A stretch of DNA of 64,000 nt, from the NCBI RefSeq assembly GCF_014207955.1, contig NZ_JACHLK010000012.1, forward strand, positions 62,001 through 126,000, read 5' to 3'. Below, piece after piece: positions 38,278 through 51,207 of this stretch; position 1 is the first letter of the stretch; each line of letters opens with the position of its first letter. The notes beneath the pieces are model-generated. The model searched no databases. It was not told where the DNA came from and worked only from the letters and a program-made list of their open reading frames with translations. This DNA comes from Acidovorax soli. Its GTDB lineage: Bacteria; Pseudomonadota; Gammaproteobacteria; Burkholderiales; Burkholderiaceae_C. The position numbers and the translations under genes are program-made.

Positions 38278-38798
38278 TGAACTCCCTTTCCCGCCATTTC
38301 GCCCTGGTCATGTTGCTTGGCAGCTTTGCCATGGCGGTTCCCGCACAAGCGCAAGAGTCTTTCAAGGCCGGTTTCATCAATACCGACCGCATCTTGCGCG
38401 AGGCCAACTCGGCCAAGGCGGCATCGGCCAAGCTCGAGCAGGAATTCACGCGCCGCGAGAAGGACCTCGTGGACATGGGCAATGCCCTGAAGACCGCTTC
38501 CGAGAAGTTCGAGCGTGAAGCCCCTACGCTGGCCGAGAGCCAGCGCGCCATCCGCCAGCGCCAGCTGGTGGACCAGGACCGTGACTTCCAGCGCAAGCGC
38601 CGCGAGATCCAGGAAGACCTGAACGCCCGCCGCAACGAAGAGTACGCAGCCCTGCAGGAGCGCGCGAACCGTGTCGTCAAGCAGGTCGCCGAGGCCGAGA
38701 AGTACGACGTGATCCTGCAGGAAGTCGCCTACATCAACCCCAAGCACGACATCACCGACAAGGTGATCAAGGCGCTCAATGCAGCGCCTGCCAAGTAA
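38277..38798 (+). CDS. skp: OmpH/Skp family periplasmic chaperone
   Basis: Jellyfish-shaped trimeric chaperone that carries unfolded outer-membrane proteins to BamA. Signal peptide MNSLSRHFALVMLLGSFAMAVPAQAQ, then FKAGFINTDRILREANSAKAA and a long coiled coil rich in Glu, Arg and Lys. 173 residues, slightly longer than in E. coli (161). Its start is inside the bamA stop (TAATGA), so the two are coupled. Confidence 0.96.
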   Translation: MNSLSRHFALVMLLGSFAMAVPAQAQESFKAGFINTDRILREANSAKAASAKLEQEFTRREKDLVDMGNALKTASEKFEREAPTLAESQRAIRQRQLVDQDRDFQRKRREIQEDLNARRNEEYAALQERANRVVKQVAEAEKYDVILQEVAYINPKHDITDKVIKALNAAPAK

Positions 38799-38831
38799 GC
38801 CGCTGCACCAGCAGCGCGGAGCAGGTGGCCT

Positions 38832-39812
38832 GTGAGCTTGCGTCTCGGGCACATCGTCGATGCGCTGGGGGGCTCGCTGGAGGGGGGCACGGGTGATACC
38901 GTCATCTCCCGCATCGCGCCACTGGAGGTTGCAGGGCCGGGGGATCTCAGCTTCCTGAGCAACCCACGCTACCAGCAGCAACTGGCCGCCTCCCGGGCGG
39001 CCTGTGTCATTGTGGCCCCGGCGATGCGCGAGGCTGCGGTGGCGCGGGGCGCCTGCATCGTGGCGGACAACCCCTACGTCTACTTCGCGCGGGCCACCCA
39101 GCTGTGGCGCCAGCACACGGCGCCAGGAGGGCAGGGTGGGGTGCATGCCAGCGCGGTGGTCGATCCATCGGCACAGGTGCATCCTTCGGCCACCATTGGT
39201 CCGCTGTGCGTGGTCGAACGGGGCGCGCGCATTGGCGCGGGCACGGTGCTCAAGTCCCGCGTGACCGTGGGCGAAGATTGCTCCATCGGCGAGCGCTGCA
39301 TCGTGCATGCCGGGGTGGTGATCGGTGCCGACGGCTTTGGCTTCGCGCCCGAGAAGGGCCAGTGGGTCAAGATCGAGCAGCTGGGTGCGGTGCGCATCGG
39401 CAACGACGTGGAAATCGGGGCCAACACCTGCATCGACCGCGGGGCGCTGGACGATACCGTCATCGAGGACGGCGTGAAGCTCGACAACCTGATCCAGATC
39501 GGCCACAACGTGCGCATCGGCAAGCATGCGGCCATGGCCGGCTGCGTCGGCGTGGCCGGCAGCGCGACCATCGGTGCCCACTGCACGGTGGGCGGCGGCG
39601 CCATCGTGCTGGGCCACCTCACGCTGGCCGACAACGTGCACATCTCGGCGGCCACCGTGGTCACCCGCTCATTGACCCAGCCGGGCCAGTACACCGGCAT
39701 GTTCCCCATCGACGACAATGCGCGGTGGGAAAAAAACGCTGCAACACTCAAACAACTGCACAGCTTGCGCGAGCGCATCAAGGCGCTGGAGCAGGCTCTC
39801 AAGGCAGCATGA
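38832..39812 (+). CDS. lpxD: UDP-3-O-(3-hydroxyacyl)glucosamine N-acyltransferase
   Basis: Third step of lipid A synthesis: adds an N-linked 3-hydroxyacyl chain from acyl-ACP. An N-terminal uridine-binding domain ([20 protein letters not shown]) is followed by the left-handed beta-helix of hexapeptide repeats; the catalytic-region His occurs in [18 protein letters not shown]. 326 residues. The start is GTG 38832. It is followed 16 bp later by fabZ. Confidence 0.98.
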   Translation: MSLRLGHIVDALGGSLEGGTGDTVISRIAPLEVAGPGDLSFLSNPRYQQQLAASRAACVIVAPAMREAAVARGACIVADNPYVYFARATQLWRQHTAPGGQGGVHASAVVDPSAQVHPSATIGPLCVVERGARIGAGTVLKSRVTVGEDCSIGERCIVHAGVVIGADGFGFAPEKGQWVKIEQLGAVRIGNDVEIGANTCIDRGALDDTVIEDGVKLDNLIQIGHNVRIGKHAAMAGCVGVAGSATIGAHCTVGGGAIVLGHLTLADNVHISAATVVTRSLTQPGQYTGMFPIDDNARWEKNAATLKQLHSLRERIKALEQALKAA

Positions 39813-39828
39813 ACGGAAGAACAACTCG

Positions 39829-40269
39829 ATGATGGATATTCACGCGATTCTCAAGCAACTGCCGCACCGCTACCCCTTCCTGCTGGTGGACAAGGTGATC
39901 GAGTTGGAGAGCAACAAGCACATCAAGGCGATCAAGAACGTCACCTTCAACGAGCCGTACTTCATGGGGCACTTCCCGGGCCGCCCGGTGATGCCCGGTG
40001 TGCTGATCCTCGAAGCCCTGGCCCAGGCGGCCGGCTTGCTGGCCTTCGATGCCATGGGCAAGGTGCCTGATGAGAACAACATCTACTACTTCGTCGGCAT
40101 CGACGGCGCGCGCTTCAAGCGCCCCGTGGAGCCGGGCGACCAGCTGGTGATGACCATCACCATCGACCGCGTGCGCGGCGGCATCTGGAAGTTCAAGGGC
40201 GTGGCCAGCGTGGGCGAGGAAGTCGCCTGCGAGGCCGAACTCATGTGCACCATGCGCCAGGTGGGCTGA
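39829..40269 (+). CDS. fabZ: 3-hydroxyacyl-[ACP] dehydratase FabZ
   Basis: Hot-dog-fold dehydratase of fatty acid synthesis; it competes with LpxA for 3-hydroxyacyl-ACP, which explains its place in the lpx operon. The active-site motif is [20 protein letters not shown] (catalytic His and Glu). 146 residues; ATG 39829 (a second ATG follows at once). GGAAGA upstream. Confidence 0.99.
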   Translation: MMDIHAILKQLPHRYPFLLVDKVIELESNKHIKAIKNVTFNEPYFMGHFPGRPVMPGVLILEALAQAAGLLAFDAMGKVPDENNIYYFVGIDGARFKRPVEPGDQLVMTITIDRVRGGIWKFKGVASVGEEVACEAELMCTMRQVG

Positions 40270-40289
40270 ACGCCGGCCTGCTGTCCAAC

Positions 40290-41078
40290 GTGAGCAATAT
40301 CCACCCCACCGCCCTTGTCGCCGACGGTGCCCGCCTGGACCCTTCGGTGCAGGTCGGGCCCTATGCCGTGATCGGCCCGAACGTGGCGATCGGTGCCGGC
40401 ACCACGGTGGGTGCCCACTGCGTGATCGAGGGGCACACCACCATCGGCCAGGACAACCGCATCTTCCAGTTCGCCTCGCTGGGTGCCGACCCGCAGGACA
40501 AGAAGTACGCGGGCGAGGCCACGCGCCTGGTGATCGGCCACCGCAACACCATCCGCGAGTTCTGCACCTTCAACACCGGCACGGTGCAGGACCGTGGCGA
40601 GACCACGGTGGGCGACGACAACTGGATCATGGCCTACGTGCACGTCGCACACGACTGCGCCATCGGCGACCAGACCACCCTGGCCAACAACACCACGCTC
40701 GCGGGCCACGTCGAGGTGGGCGACTGGGCCACCGTGGGCGGGCTCACGGGCGTGCTGCAGCGCATGCGGGTGGGCGCTCACACCATGGTCGGCTTTTCCA
40801 GCCACGTCAACAAGGATGTGCCGCCCTACATGGTGGTGGACGGCAGTCCACTGGCCGTGCGCGGCGTGAACCTGGTGGGCCTGCGCCGGCGCGATTTCTC
40901 GGCCCCGCGCATCGCCGCGATCCGCGAGATGCACAAGCTGCTGTACCGCCAGGGCCTGTCGCTGGACGAGGCGCGCAAGGCCATTCTCGCACTGGCTGCC
41001 GATATGCCCGAGGCTGCTGCCGACGTGGCATTGATGGATGCTTTTCTGGAAAGCTCTGCCGCCGGCATTGCGCGGTGA
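40290..41078 (+). CDS. lpxA: UDP-N-acetylglucosamine acyltransferase
   Basis: First step of lipid A synthesis, O-acylating UDP-GlcNAc. Left-handed beta-helix repeats start at [25 protein letters not shown]; the catalytic His is in [14 protein letters not shown]. With GTG 40290 as start the protein is 262 residues, exactly the E. coli length; the ORF upstream of this overlaps fabZ and lacks homology. lpxB follows after 22 bp. Confidence 0.99.
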   Translation: MSNIHPTALVADGARLDPSVQVGPYAVIGPNVAIGAGTTVGAHCVIEGHTTIGQDNRIFQFASLGADPQDKKYAGEATRLVIGHRNTIREFCTFNTGTVQDRGETTVGDDNWIMAYVHVAHDCAIGDQTTLANNTTLAGHVEVGDWATVGGLTGVLQRMRVGAHTMVGFSSHVNKDVPPYMVVDGSPLAVRGVNLVGLRRRDFSAPRIAAIREMHKLLYRQGLSLDEARKAILALAADMPEAAADVALMDAFLESSAAGIAR

Positions 41079-41100
41079 TCCCTTTTCGAGAGACGGCTGA

Positions 41101-42270
41101 ATGACGGACAAGGCGCCCCGCGTGGCGATGGTCGCAGGCGAAGCCTCGGGCGACCTGCTGGCCGGCCTGCTGCTCGATGGCATGCAGGCCCGCTGGCCGG
41201 CCGCCACGGCGCATGGCATCGGCGGGCCACAGATGGCCCGGCGCGGCTTTGCCGCCTGGTGGCCCAGCGACAAGCTGGCCGTGCACGGCTACAGCGTGGA
41301 GGTGTTCCGCCGCCTGCGCGAGCTGCTTTCCATCCGCAAGCAGCTGCGCAACCGCTTGCTGGCCGACAGGCCCGATATCTTCATCGGGGTGGACGCGCCC
41401 GATTTCAACCTGGGGCTGGAGGCCGACCTGCGTGCCGCCGGCATCCGCACCGTGCACTTCGTCTGCCCATCGATCTGGGCCTGGCGCGCCGACCGCGTGG
41501 AGAAGATCCGCAAAAGCGCCGGCCATGTGCTGTGCATCTTCCCCTTCGAGCCCGAGCTGCTGGCGCGCCACGGCATCGCCGCCACCTACGTGGGCCACCC
41601 GCTGGCCAGCGTGATCCCCGAGGTGCCCGACCGCAGCGGCGCGCGGGCGCACCTGGGCCTGGCCGATGGCGACGAGGTGCTGGCCATTTTGCCGGGCAGC
41701 CGCTCGGCCGAGGTGCAGTACATCGCCCCAGCCTTTTTCCAGGCGGCGGCGCTGCTGCGCCAGGCGCGCCCGAATCTGCGCATGGTGGTGCCTGCCGTGC
41801 CTGCGCTGCAGGCGCGCATCGAGCAGGTGGCGCGCGAGCAGGGCGTGTCCGGCATGCTGCAGATCGTCACCGGCCAGTCGCACACCGTGCTGGCTGCCTG
41901 CGATGCCACGCTGATCGCCAGCGGCACCGCCACGCTGGAAGCCGCGCTGTTCAAGCGCCCCATGGTCATCGGCTACCACATGCACCCCTTGAGCTGGTGG
42001 CTCATGAAGCGCAAGCAGCTGCAGCCCTGGGTCGGGCTGCCCAACATCCTGTGTGGCGAATTTGTCGTGCCCGAACTGATACAGGGCGCGGCCACGCCGC
42101 AGGCCCTGTGCGACGCCACGCTGCAATGGCTGGATGCAAAAGTGCAGCATCCCGCTACCATCACGGCTTTGGAGCAGCGTTTTTCCGCGCTGCACGCGAG
42201 CCTGCGACGCGACACCTCCCAACTGGCTGCCGATGCGATCGAGAAAATCCTTGCCACCGCTGCTGTCTGA
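41101..42270 (+). CDS. lpxB: lipid-A-disaccharide synthase
   Basis: Membrane-peripheral GT-B glycosyltransferase that joins UDP-2,3-diacylglucosamine and lipid [17 protein letters not shown] at the N-terminus, [29 protein letters not shown] and the C-terminal donor-binding LPGSRSAEV and [15 protein letters not shown] are family marks. 389 residues. The last 38 bp overlap rnhB. Confidence 0.99.
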   Translation: MTDKAPRVAMVAGEASGDLLAGLLLDGMQARWPAATAHGIGGPQMARRGFAAWWPSDKLAVHGYSVEVFRRLRELLSIRKQLRNRLLADRPDIFIGVDAPDFNLGLEADLRAAGIRTVHFVCPSIWAWRADRVEKIRKSAGHVLCIFPFEPELLARHGIAATYVGHPLASVIPEVPDRSGARAHLGLADGDEVLAILPGSRSAEVQYIAPAFFQAAALLRQARPNLRMVVPAVPALQARIEQVAREQGVSGMLQIVTGQSHTVLAACDATLIASGTATLEAALFKRPMVIGYHMHPLSWWLMKRKQLQPWVGLPNILCGEFVVPELIQGAATPQALCDATLQWLDAKVQHPATITALEQRFSALHASLRRDTSQLAADAIEKILATAAV

Positions 42271-42904
42271 ACAGGCGAGCCTGGACTGGCATCCGCCGGG
42301 CCTGGTGGCCGGTGTGGACGAGGCTGGCCGGGGCCCGCTGGCCGGGCCTGTGGTGGCGGCGGCCGTGATCCTCGACGACCTGCGGCCCATTGCCGGGCTC
42401 GATGATTCCAAGAAGCTCACCGCGCTGCGCCGCGAGGCGCTGTTCGATGAGATCCGTGCCAAGGCCCTGTGCTTTGCCATAGCCGAGGCCAGCGTGGAGG
42501 AGATCGACCAGCTCAACATCCTGCAGGCCACCCTGCTGGCCATGCGCCGTGCGGTGATGGGCCTGCGCCTCAAGCCCGTGCGCGTGCTGGTCGACGGCAA
42601 CCAGCTGCCGCGCCTGGATGTGCCCGCCGAGGCCATCGTCAAGGGCGATGCGCTCGTCAAATCCATTTCTGCCGCCTCCATCCTCGCCAAGGTCCACCGC
42701 GACCGCTGGTGCGACGAAGTGCACACGCACTTTCCGCACTACGGCTTCTCGGCCCACAAGGGCTATGGCACGGCAGTGCACATGGAGGCCCTGCGCACCC
42801 ATGGCGCCTGCATCCACCACCGCCGCTCCTTCGCCCCGGTAGCGCAGGCCCTGGTGGGGCAGCCTGCCATGCCCCGGGACATCCACATCGGCATCGGCGC
42901 ATAG
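42233..42904 (+). CDS. rnhB: ribonuclease HII
   Basis: Removes ribonucleotides misincorporated into DNA. The catalytic carboxylates are in [14 protein letters not shown] (DE) and in LVDGNQLP and [10 protein letters not shown] start at ATG 42233 inside the lpxB end (223 residues); an earlier in-frame start at 42134 adds residues without homology. Translational coupling to lpxB is likely. Confidence 0.97.
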   Translation: MRSRKSLPPLLSEQASLDWHPPGLVAGVDEAGRGPLAGPVVAAAVILDDLRPIAGLDDSKKLTALRREALFDEIRAKALCFAIAEASVEEIDQLNILQATLLAMRRAVMGLRLKPVRVLVDGNQLPRLDVPAEAIVKGDALVKSISAASILAKVHRDRWCDEVHTHFPHYGFSAHKGYGTAVHMEALRTHGACIHHRRSFAPVAQALVGQPAMPRDIHIGIGA

Positions 42905-42953
42905 GGCGCCGCAGCCCTGGGGCTGTGTCTTTTTCCCTGCAGGCTTGCATCCC

Positions 42954-43745
42954 ATGACCTCATCTTCGATCACCGCCATCCATTCGCGCGACAACGCCTG
43001 GGTCAAGGACCTGCGCCGCCTGGCGCAGGACAACGGCGCCTACCGCAAGCAGGGCCGTGTCTGGCTGGAGGGCGACCACCTGTGCCGCGCGGCGCTGGAG
43101 CGCGGCGTGCAGCCGGCCGTGGCCGTTTTTGCCGAATCGCTGTGGCCATCGGCCCAGGTCGAGTGGGGCCAGGCCGCGCCCAAGGTGGTGGTGCTGGCCG
43201 ATGCACTGTTTGCCGACATCAGCGGCCTGGAGTCGCCCGCGAAGATGGGGTTTGTGCTCGGCCTGCCCGAGGGCCGGTCTCCGCAACCCGGCATGGCCGC
43301 CGTGGTGCTCGACAGGGTGCAGGACGCGGGCAATGTGGGCTCCATCCTGCGCAGTGCCTCGGCCTTCGGTTTCCGCCAGGTGCTGGCGCTCAAGGGCAGC
43401 GCCGCCCTGTGGTCACCCAAGGTGCTGCGCGCCGGCATGGGCGCACATTTCGCGCTGGACCTGGTCGAAGGCTTGGCGCCCGAGGATCTGGCGGGCCTCC
43501 ACCTGCCCACGCTGGTCACCAGCTCCCACCAGGGCGACTACCTGCACCGCGCCGAGCTGCCCTGGCCCTGCGCCTGGGTCATGGGGCACGAAGGGCAGGG
43601 CGTGAGCGCCGTGCTGCAGGAGCGCGCCAGCCACCACATCCGCATTGCCCAGCCGGGTGGGGAAGAGTCGCTCAACGTGGGCGCGGCCGCCGCCATCTGT
43701 CTGCATGCGAGTGCGGCGCAGCGCGCGCTGCAGACGGGGCGCTGA
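42954..43745 (+). CDS. TrmH/SpoU-family RNA 2'-O-methyltransferase
   Basis: SPOUT-class methyltransferase, 263 residues, with an N-terminal RNA-binding region and the trefoil-knot motifs LDRVQDAGNVGSILRSASAFG (motif 1), PWPCAWVMGHEGQGVS (motif 2) and ESLNVGAAAAICLHASA (motif 3). Likely methylates a ribose in rRNA or tRNA; RlmB-like or TrmH-like is not resolved. Start ATG 42954 rather than the TTG nine bases before. Ends the block; a palindromic element follows. Confidence 0.93.
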   Translation: MTSSSITAIHSRDNAWVKDLRRLAQDNGAYRKQGRVWLEGDHLCRAALERGVQPAVAVFAESLWPSAQVEWGQAAPKVVVLADALFADISGLESPAKMGFVLGLPEGRSPQPGMAAVVLDRVQDAGNVGSILRSASAFGFRQVLALKGSAALWSPKVLRAGMGAHFALDLVEGLAPEDLAGLHLPTLVTSSHQGDYLHRAELPWPCAWVMGHEGQGVSAVLQERASHHIRIAQPGGEESLNVGAAAAICLHASAAQRALQTGR

Positions 43746-43769
43746 TCCAATTCCCTGTACGGGTTTGGA

Positions 43770-43848
43770 TTCGGGCGTATAGCTAGGCGGGAAGCCGCAG
43801 ACAGTGCTCTAGCACGGCAAGGCGAACCAACGACGCTAGACGCCCGAA
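43770..43848. repeat. palindromic intergenic element between convergent genes
   Basis: TTCGGGCGT (43770-43778) pairs perfectly with ACGCCCGAA (43840-43848), with the neighbouring ATAGC/GCTAG partly pairing too, and a second small palindrome GTGC-TCTA-GCAC lies in the centre. The element fills the 115-bp gap between two convergent genes and looks like a REP-type dispersed palindrome. It may work as a bidirectional terminator although it lacks T-runs. Confidence 0.6.
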
Positions 43849-43860
43849 GGCAAAGCCGTA

Positions 43861-44664
43861 CTACTGGTTGCGCAGGAACTGCTGGACGAAGTCGCCCTGG
43901 TTGGGCGCATCCTGGTGCGTGGTGAACACCAGCTTCTGGCCTTCCACGCGCAGCTTCATCTCGGGGCCGAACTGGCACTGGATCTGGCCCAGGCTGGCGG
44001 CCTTGGCCTTGAAGCCGGCGTTGCTCCCGCACATGCTGCCCATCTGCGAGGCGACTTCGCCGCAGAAGCTGGCGATGCTGAGCTTCTTGAGCTTGTCATC
44101 GTCGATGGACTTCCAGTCCACCGCCGTCTTCACCGGGCTGCCGCAAGCGCTGCTGGCCGAGGTGTCGGTGCTGGAGAGATCCGCCTGTGCCGAGGCCAGG
44201 TGCTTGTCGCGGTCGAAGCGCGCCAGCTTTTCCTGCACGCCGTCCTTCTGCTGGCGCGCATAGGCCGTCTTGAGCTCGGCCGTGTTCAGGGCCTTGCTCT
44301 TCTTTTCGTCAAAGGCCAGGTCTACCGCGCCCTGGCGGCCCGGCAGGTAGGTCACGTAGCGCTCGCCACCGCCATAGCGGTTGGCCTGTTTTTGCACCAG
44401 ACCCCAGTCGCGGCCGTCCAGGGTGGTCACATAGGCCTCGGTACCGCTGCCGCGCTGCTCCTGCTTGCCCAGAAAGACCACCTTGTCGATGGCGTGGTTG
44501 ACGCCGCTCACGCGCATCAGGGCCGTCTTGCCGTCCGTGGTCGGGGCCAGCACCACCTCCAGGCCCTGCGGGCCGGTGAACACCTGCGGGTAGGCGGCCA
44601 GGTCCTGTGCACTGGCCAGGGTGGAAATGAGGGCGCACGCGAAAGCGATCGAAGTCTTGGTCAT
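43861..44664 (-). CDS. secreted protein of unknown function
   Basis: A 267-residue protein I do not recognise. [20 protein letters not shown] is a clear signal peptide with cleavage near ASA. The mature part mixes an N-terminal predicted beta region ([28 protein letters not shown]) with a Lys/Asp-rich helical part and four Cys residues in the C-terminal half (ACGSP, SFCGE, SMCGS, IQCQF), probably two periplasmic disulfides. The start is ATG 44664, after AGAGAG. It is alone, transcribed away from carA. Function unknown. Confidence 0.85.
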   Translation of the reverse strand: MTKTSIAFACALISTLASAQDLAAYPQVFTGPQGLEVVLAPTTDGKTALMRVSGVNHAIDKVVFLGKQEQRGSGTEAYVTTLDGRDWGLVQKQANRYGGGERYVTYLPGRQGAVDLAFDEKKSKALNTAELKTAYARQQKDGVQEKLARFDRDKHLASAQADLSSTDTSASSACGSPVKTAVDWKSIDDDKLKKLSIASFCGEVASQMGSMCGSNAGFKAKAASLGQIQCQFGPEMKLRVEGQKLVFTTHQDAPNQGDFVQQFLRNQ

Positions 44665-45121
44665 CCCATCTCTCTTGGTGGTGTCAAACGATGCGGGAAA
44701 GTCTAGCGGGAGGGGCCCGATCGGGCCTGTCCGTGAGGCTGCGAAGTTGTGTCGGTTCGTGAAAAGCTTCTCGAATCCGCGCCCGGTGCTGCGAACGTGC
44801 CCAAGCCGCGGTGCAGCCGGGTGGCTGCGGCGCAAGGGCATGCATCTGTTGTCGCTGCTTGTTACAATGAAATTTGCTATGCAAGTAATAGCGAGCTGCC
44901 CTGCTTGCGTGGCGGGATGGCGGCCGGCCCATGGCACGCAAGTTGCGGCAAATGCTGGGAAAGATGCCGGGTTAATACTTAAAGATGGGCCTCTCAGGCT
45001 ACAATTGGAGGCTTTCCCGCAAACACGTCGCCCGGCCGCACCCAAAGCAAACTTCCCACAAACAGCAGTCCCAGGACCTCTTCCTGCGACTCCGGGCGAC
45101 CGTAACCATTCGGAGAACCCA
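44665..45121. other. 457-bp divergent region and carA leader
   Basis: No gene. It holds the carA promoter and leader (listed separately) and, further upstream, an AT-rich patch TTGTTACAATGAAATTTGCTATGCAA near 44868-44895 that could be a second promoter or operator, and an inverted repeat CTTGCGTG / CACGCAAG (near 44904 and 44935). The frame in phase with carA stays open through here, but its residues have no CarA resemblance. Confidence 0.6.
44977..45005 (+). promoter_or_regulatory. probable carA promoter
   Basis: ACTTAA (44977-44982), 17 bases, then TACAAT (45000-45005). This places the transcription start near 45012 and gives a leader of about 110 bases to the carA GTG. Confidence 0.45.
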
Positions 45122-46294
45122 GTGCTTTTGTCTCTCAAGGGAACCTTCCCGCCCGCCATCCTGGCGCTCGCAGACGGCACGGTCTTTATCGGCAATTCGA
45201 TCGGTGCCACCGGCACCACCGTCGGCGAGGTGGTGTTCAACACCTCCATCGTCGGCTACCAGGAAATCCTGACCGACCCGAGCTACTGCCAGCAGATCGT
45301 CACCCTGACGTATCCGCACATCGGCAACTACGGCGTCAATTCCGAGGACATCGAAGCCGACAAGGTCCATGCCGCAGGCCTGATCATCAAGGATCTGCCG
45401 CTCCTGGCCAGCAACTTCCGCTCCACCGAAACGCTGGCGCAGTACCTCGTGCGCGAGCGCACCGTGGCCATCGCCAACATCGACACCCGCAAGCTCACCC
45501 GCCTGCTGCGCGAAAAGGGCGCGCAGAACGGTGCCATCATCGGCCTCGCAGAAGGCCAGGATGTGACACAGGCGCTGATCGACCAGGCGCTGGCCGCTGC
45601 CAAGGCAGCTCCCAGCATGGCCGGGCTGGACCTGGCCAAGGTCGTCTCCACCAAGACCACCTACGAGTGGACCGAGACCGAGTGGGCCCTGGGCAAGGGC
45701 TACGGCAAGCTCGATGCCCCGCAGTTCCACGTGGTGGCCTACGACTACGGCGTGAAGAAGAACATCCTGCGCATGCTGGCCCAGCGCGGCTGCAAGGTCA
45801 CCGTGGTGCCCGCGCAGACGCCTGCCGCCGACGTGCTGGCCATGAAGCCGGACGGTGTGTTCCTCTCCAATGGCCCTGGCGATCCAGAGCCTTGCGACTA
45901 CGCGATCGCAGCCACGCGCACCATCGTCGAGAGCGGCGTGCCCACCTTCGGCATCTGCCTGGGCCACCAGATCATGGCCCTGGCCGCCGGCGCCAAGACC
46001 TTCAAGATGGCCAACAGCCACCACGGTGCCAACCACCCCGTGAAGGACCTCGATACCGGCCGTGTGAGCATCACCAGCCAGAACCACGGTTTTGCCGTGG
46101 AGATGGATTCGCTGCCCGCCAACCTGCGCGCCACGCACGTGAGCCTGTTCGACGGCACGCTGCAGGGCCTGGTGCACAAGGACAAGCCGGCGTTCTGCTT
46201 CCAGGGCCACCCCGAGGCATCGCCCGGTCCGCACGACATCGCCTACCTGTTCGACCGCTTCACCGACGCGATGCGGGCCGCGCGCACCCAATAA
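45122..46294 (+). CDS. carA: carbamoyl-phosphate synthase small subunit
   Basis: Glutaminase subunit that passes ammonia to CarB for carbamoyl phosphate, the precursor of arginine and pyrimidines. Marks: [16 protein letters not shown], the [27 protein letters not shown] block, nucleophile Cys in [10 protein letters not shown], and His/Glu in [13 protein letters not shown]. Start is GTG 45122 behind CGGAGA (390 residues). A 9-bp inverted repeat just upstream could affect translation. Followed after 21 bp by an unknown 136-residue gene. Confidence 0.98.
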   Translation: MLLSLKGTFPPAILALADGTVFIGNSIGATGTTVGEVVFNTSIVGYQEILTDPSYCQQIVTLTYPHIGNYGVNSEDIEADKVHAAGLIIKDLPLLASNFRSTETLAQYLVRERTVAIANIDTRKLTRLLREKGAQNGAIIGLAEGQDVTQALIDQALAAAKAAPSMAGLDLAKVVSTKTTYEWTETEWALGKGYGKLDAPQFHVVAYDYGVKKNILRMLAQRGCKVTVVPAQTPAADVLAMKPDGVFLSNGPGDPEPCDYAIAATRTIVESGVPTFGICLGHQIMALAAGAKTFKMANSHHGANHPVKDLDTGRVSITSQNHGFAVEMDSLPANLRATHVSLFDGTLQGLVHKDKPAFCFQGHPEASPGPHDIAYLFDRFTDAMRAARTQ

Positions 46295-46315
46295 GCCCAG
46301 CCAAGGAACCGCGCC

Positions 46316-46726
46316 ATGAAACTCTTCAGCTTCCCCCAGGCTTCCCTTGAAAAGGCCATCCACAAGCGTGTGCTGACCCTGCCGTCGCCGCACCGCGAGT
46401 GGTTCACCGAGCGATGGGCGCAAAAGCCTTACAAGAAGTCCTTCATCGAGAACAAGGCCATGCCGCTGGTCACCCTGGTGGCCAAGGGCAAGACCTGGGA
46501 CGACGAGACCTTTGCGGAAGCCATGGCCGAGTGGGACGCGACGTTCTATGACGCGGAAACCGAAGTGCTGTTGCCCTTGGTGCAGGGCGATGGCCTGCTG
46601 CAGCTGATGCAGAAGAACCTGCCGCCCGAGCGCGCGCAGGCGCTCATCGCCAAGATCAACACGCGCCGCGATGCCGCAGCCGCCGCGCCCGCCAGCCTCA
46701 AGGCAGCCGAACCCACGATCGACTGA
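46316..46726 (+). CDS. small protein of unknown function between carA and carB
   Basis: A 136-residue protein I do not recognise. It is charged and helical, with [27 protein letters not shown] near the N-terminus, [31 protein letters not shown] in the middle and an Ala-rich tail. No signal peptide or membrane segment. It starts 21 bp after carA and ends 10 bp before carB, so it is translated within the carbamoyl-phosphate synthase operon, and codon use is like its neighbours. A role tied to CarAB or to arginine/pyrimidine supply is possible but only from position. Confidence 0.85.
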   Translation: MKLFSFPQASLEKAIHKRVLTLPSPHREWFTERWAQKPYKKSFIENKAMPLVTLVAKGKTWDDETFAEAMAEWDATFYDAETEVLLPLVQGDGLLQLMQKNLPPERAQALIAKINTRRDAAAAAPASLKAAEPTID

Positions 46727-46736
46727 TCGACGCAAC

Positions 46737-49985
<3,249 letters not shown>

Positions 49986-50026
49986 TCCTGTGGTTCGGGC
50001 CGGCAAACGGGCCGGCAATGGCTGCA

Positions 50027-50060
50027 AAGCCCCGTGGAGGTGACTCCACGGGGCTTTTTT
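50027..50060 (+). terminator. intrinsic terminator after carB
   Basis: AAGCCCCGTGGAG-GTGA-CTCCACGGGGCTT is a perfect 13-bp stem followed by a T-run. It closes the carA-carB operon. Confidence 0.95.
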
Positions 50061-50121
50061 CCTGGGGCGATGCGGAGTTGCCCTGTTGCCTGCCGCCAGG
50101 CCTTGGCGCTAGATTGGCGCC

Positions 50122-51081
50122 ATGCCTGCAGCCCCTGCATCCGCCTCGCCCGCATTGCGCCAGTGGACCACCGATGTGGTCGCGCCTGCGGCGCGGCTGG
50201 ACTACTGGGTGGGTGCCATCTGCGAGGCCTTCCTGGAGATGGACTGCAGCTCGCGCGAGGCCACCACCTTCGATGGCATGCTGCAAAGCCTGCCGGTGGC
50301 CAGCATCTCGGTCAACCAGGTGCGCGCCTCCACGCAGGATGTGTACCGCACGCCGGCCGGCATCGCCTGCAGCCGGCAACTGCCGTTCTACCTGATCGCC
50401 CAGGCCGAGGCCTCCTGGCATGTGCGCCAGGATGGCCGGGTGGCCCACCTGCGCCCCGGGGATGTGGCGCTGGTGGATTCGGCCCGGCCCTATGAGCTGC
50501 ATTTCCCGGAGGGCGTGCACTGCGTCTCGCTGCAACTGCCGCGCGCCTGGGTGGGGCAGTGGTTGGCCCAGGCCGAGGCACTGGGGCCCCGAGTGGCCTG
50601 GCGCGACCAGGGCTGGGGCCAGAGCCTGGGTGCCCTGGCTGTGCAACTGGCGCGCGACCCGGGTTCGGCCCAGGCCTTGCCGCCCGCGCTGCTGTCGGAC
50701 CATCTGGGGGCCTTGTTGTCGGCTGCGCTGGAGCAAACCCCGGCCGCTGCCCGTGCCACCCAGAGTCTGCATGCGCAGCTGGTGGCGCTGATGGCGGCGC
50801 GGATCGACCAGGGCGGCCTGTCAGCGCAGGCGCTGGCCGACGAAGCTGGTGTCTCGCTGCGCACCCTGCACCGCGCATTCGCGGCGCAGGGCGGCAGCTT
50901 TGCGGGCACGCTGCGCCAGATGCGCCTGGCGCGGGCCGGCGAGCTGCTGCGCCGCCCCCAACTGGCCCATGTCTCCGTGGCCGAGATCGGGAGGCGCTGC
51001 GGCTTTTCCGATGCCTCGCACTTTGCGCGTGCCTTCCAGCGCGCCATGGGCACCTCGCCGGCCGCATGGCGGCGGCGCTGA
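50122..51081 (+). CDS. AraC-family regulator with AraC-binding-like domain
   Basis: A 319-residue transcription factor. Residues from about 55 to 170 form an FeaR/XylS-like effector domain (HLRPGDVALVDSARPYELHF is typical of that cupin-like fold); the C-terminal 100 residues are the double helix-turn-helix, with LSAQALADEAGVSLRTLHRAFAAQ and SVAEIGRRCGFSDASHFARAFQRAMG. The ATG 50122 follows a short spacer after the carB terminator. The alpha/beta hydrolase 126 bp downstream on the same strand may be its target. Confidence 0.93.
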   Translation: MPAAPASASPALRQWTTDVVAPAARLDYWVGAICEAFLEMDCSSREATTFDGMLQSLPVASISVNQVRASTQDVYRTPAGIACSRQLPFYLIAQAEASWHVRQDGRVAHLRPGDVALVDSARPYELHFPEGVHCVSLQLPRAWVGQWLAQAEALGPRVAWRDQGWGQSLGALAVQLARDPGSAQALPPALLSDHLGALLSAALEQTPAAARATQSLHAQLVALMAARIDQGGLSAQALADEAGVSLRTLHRAFAAQGGSFAGTLRQMRLARAGELLRRPQLAHVSVAEIGRRCGFSDASHFARAFQRAMGTSPAAWRRR

Positions 51082-51207
51082 GGGCGCTGGCGCACACAGC
51101 ACAGGGGCCTGGCACGCACAGGCCATCCAGGCACCCGCCCGCTTCTTAAGGTATTGCCAGGGCAGGGCATGACGCCTGGCCTGTCGCAACCACCCAAGGA
51201 GACAACG

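Noticed and set aside
44829-45121. carA leader peptide or N-terminal extension
   Set aside because: The frame is open but lacks a convincing ribosome-binding site and CarA homology starts at GTG 45122.
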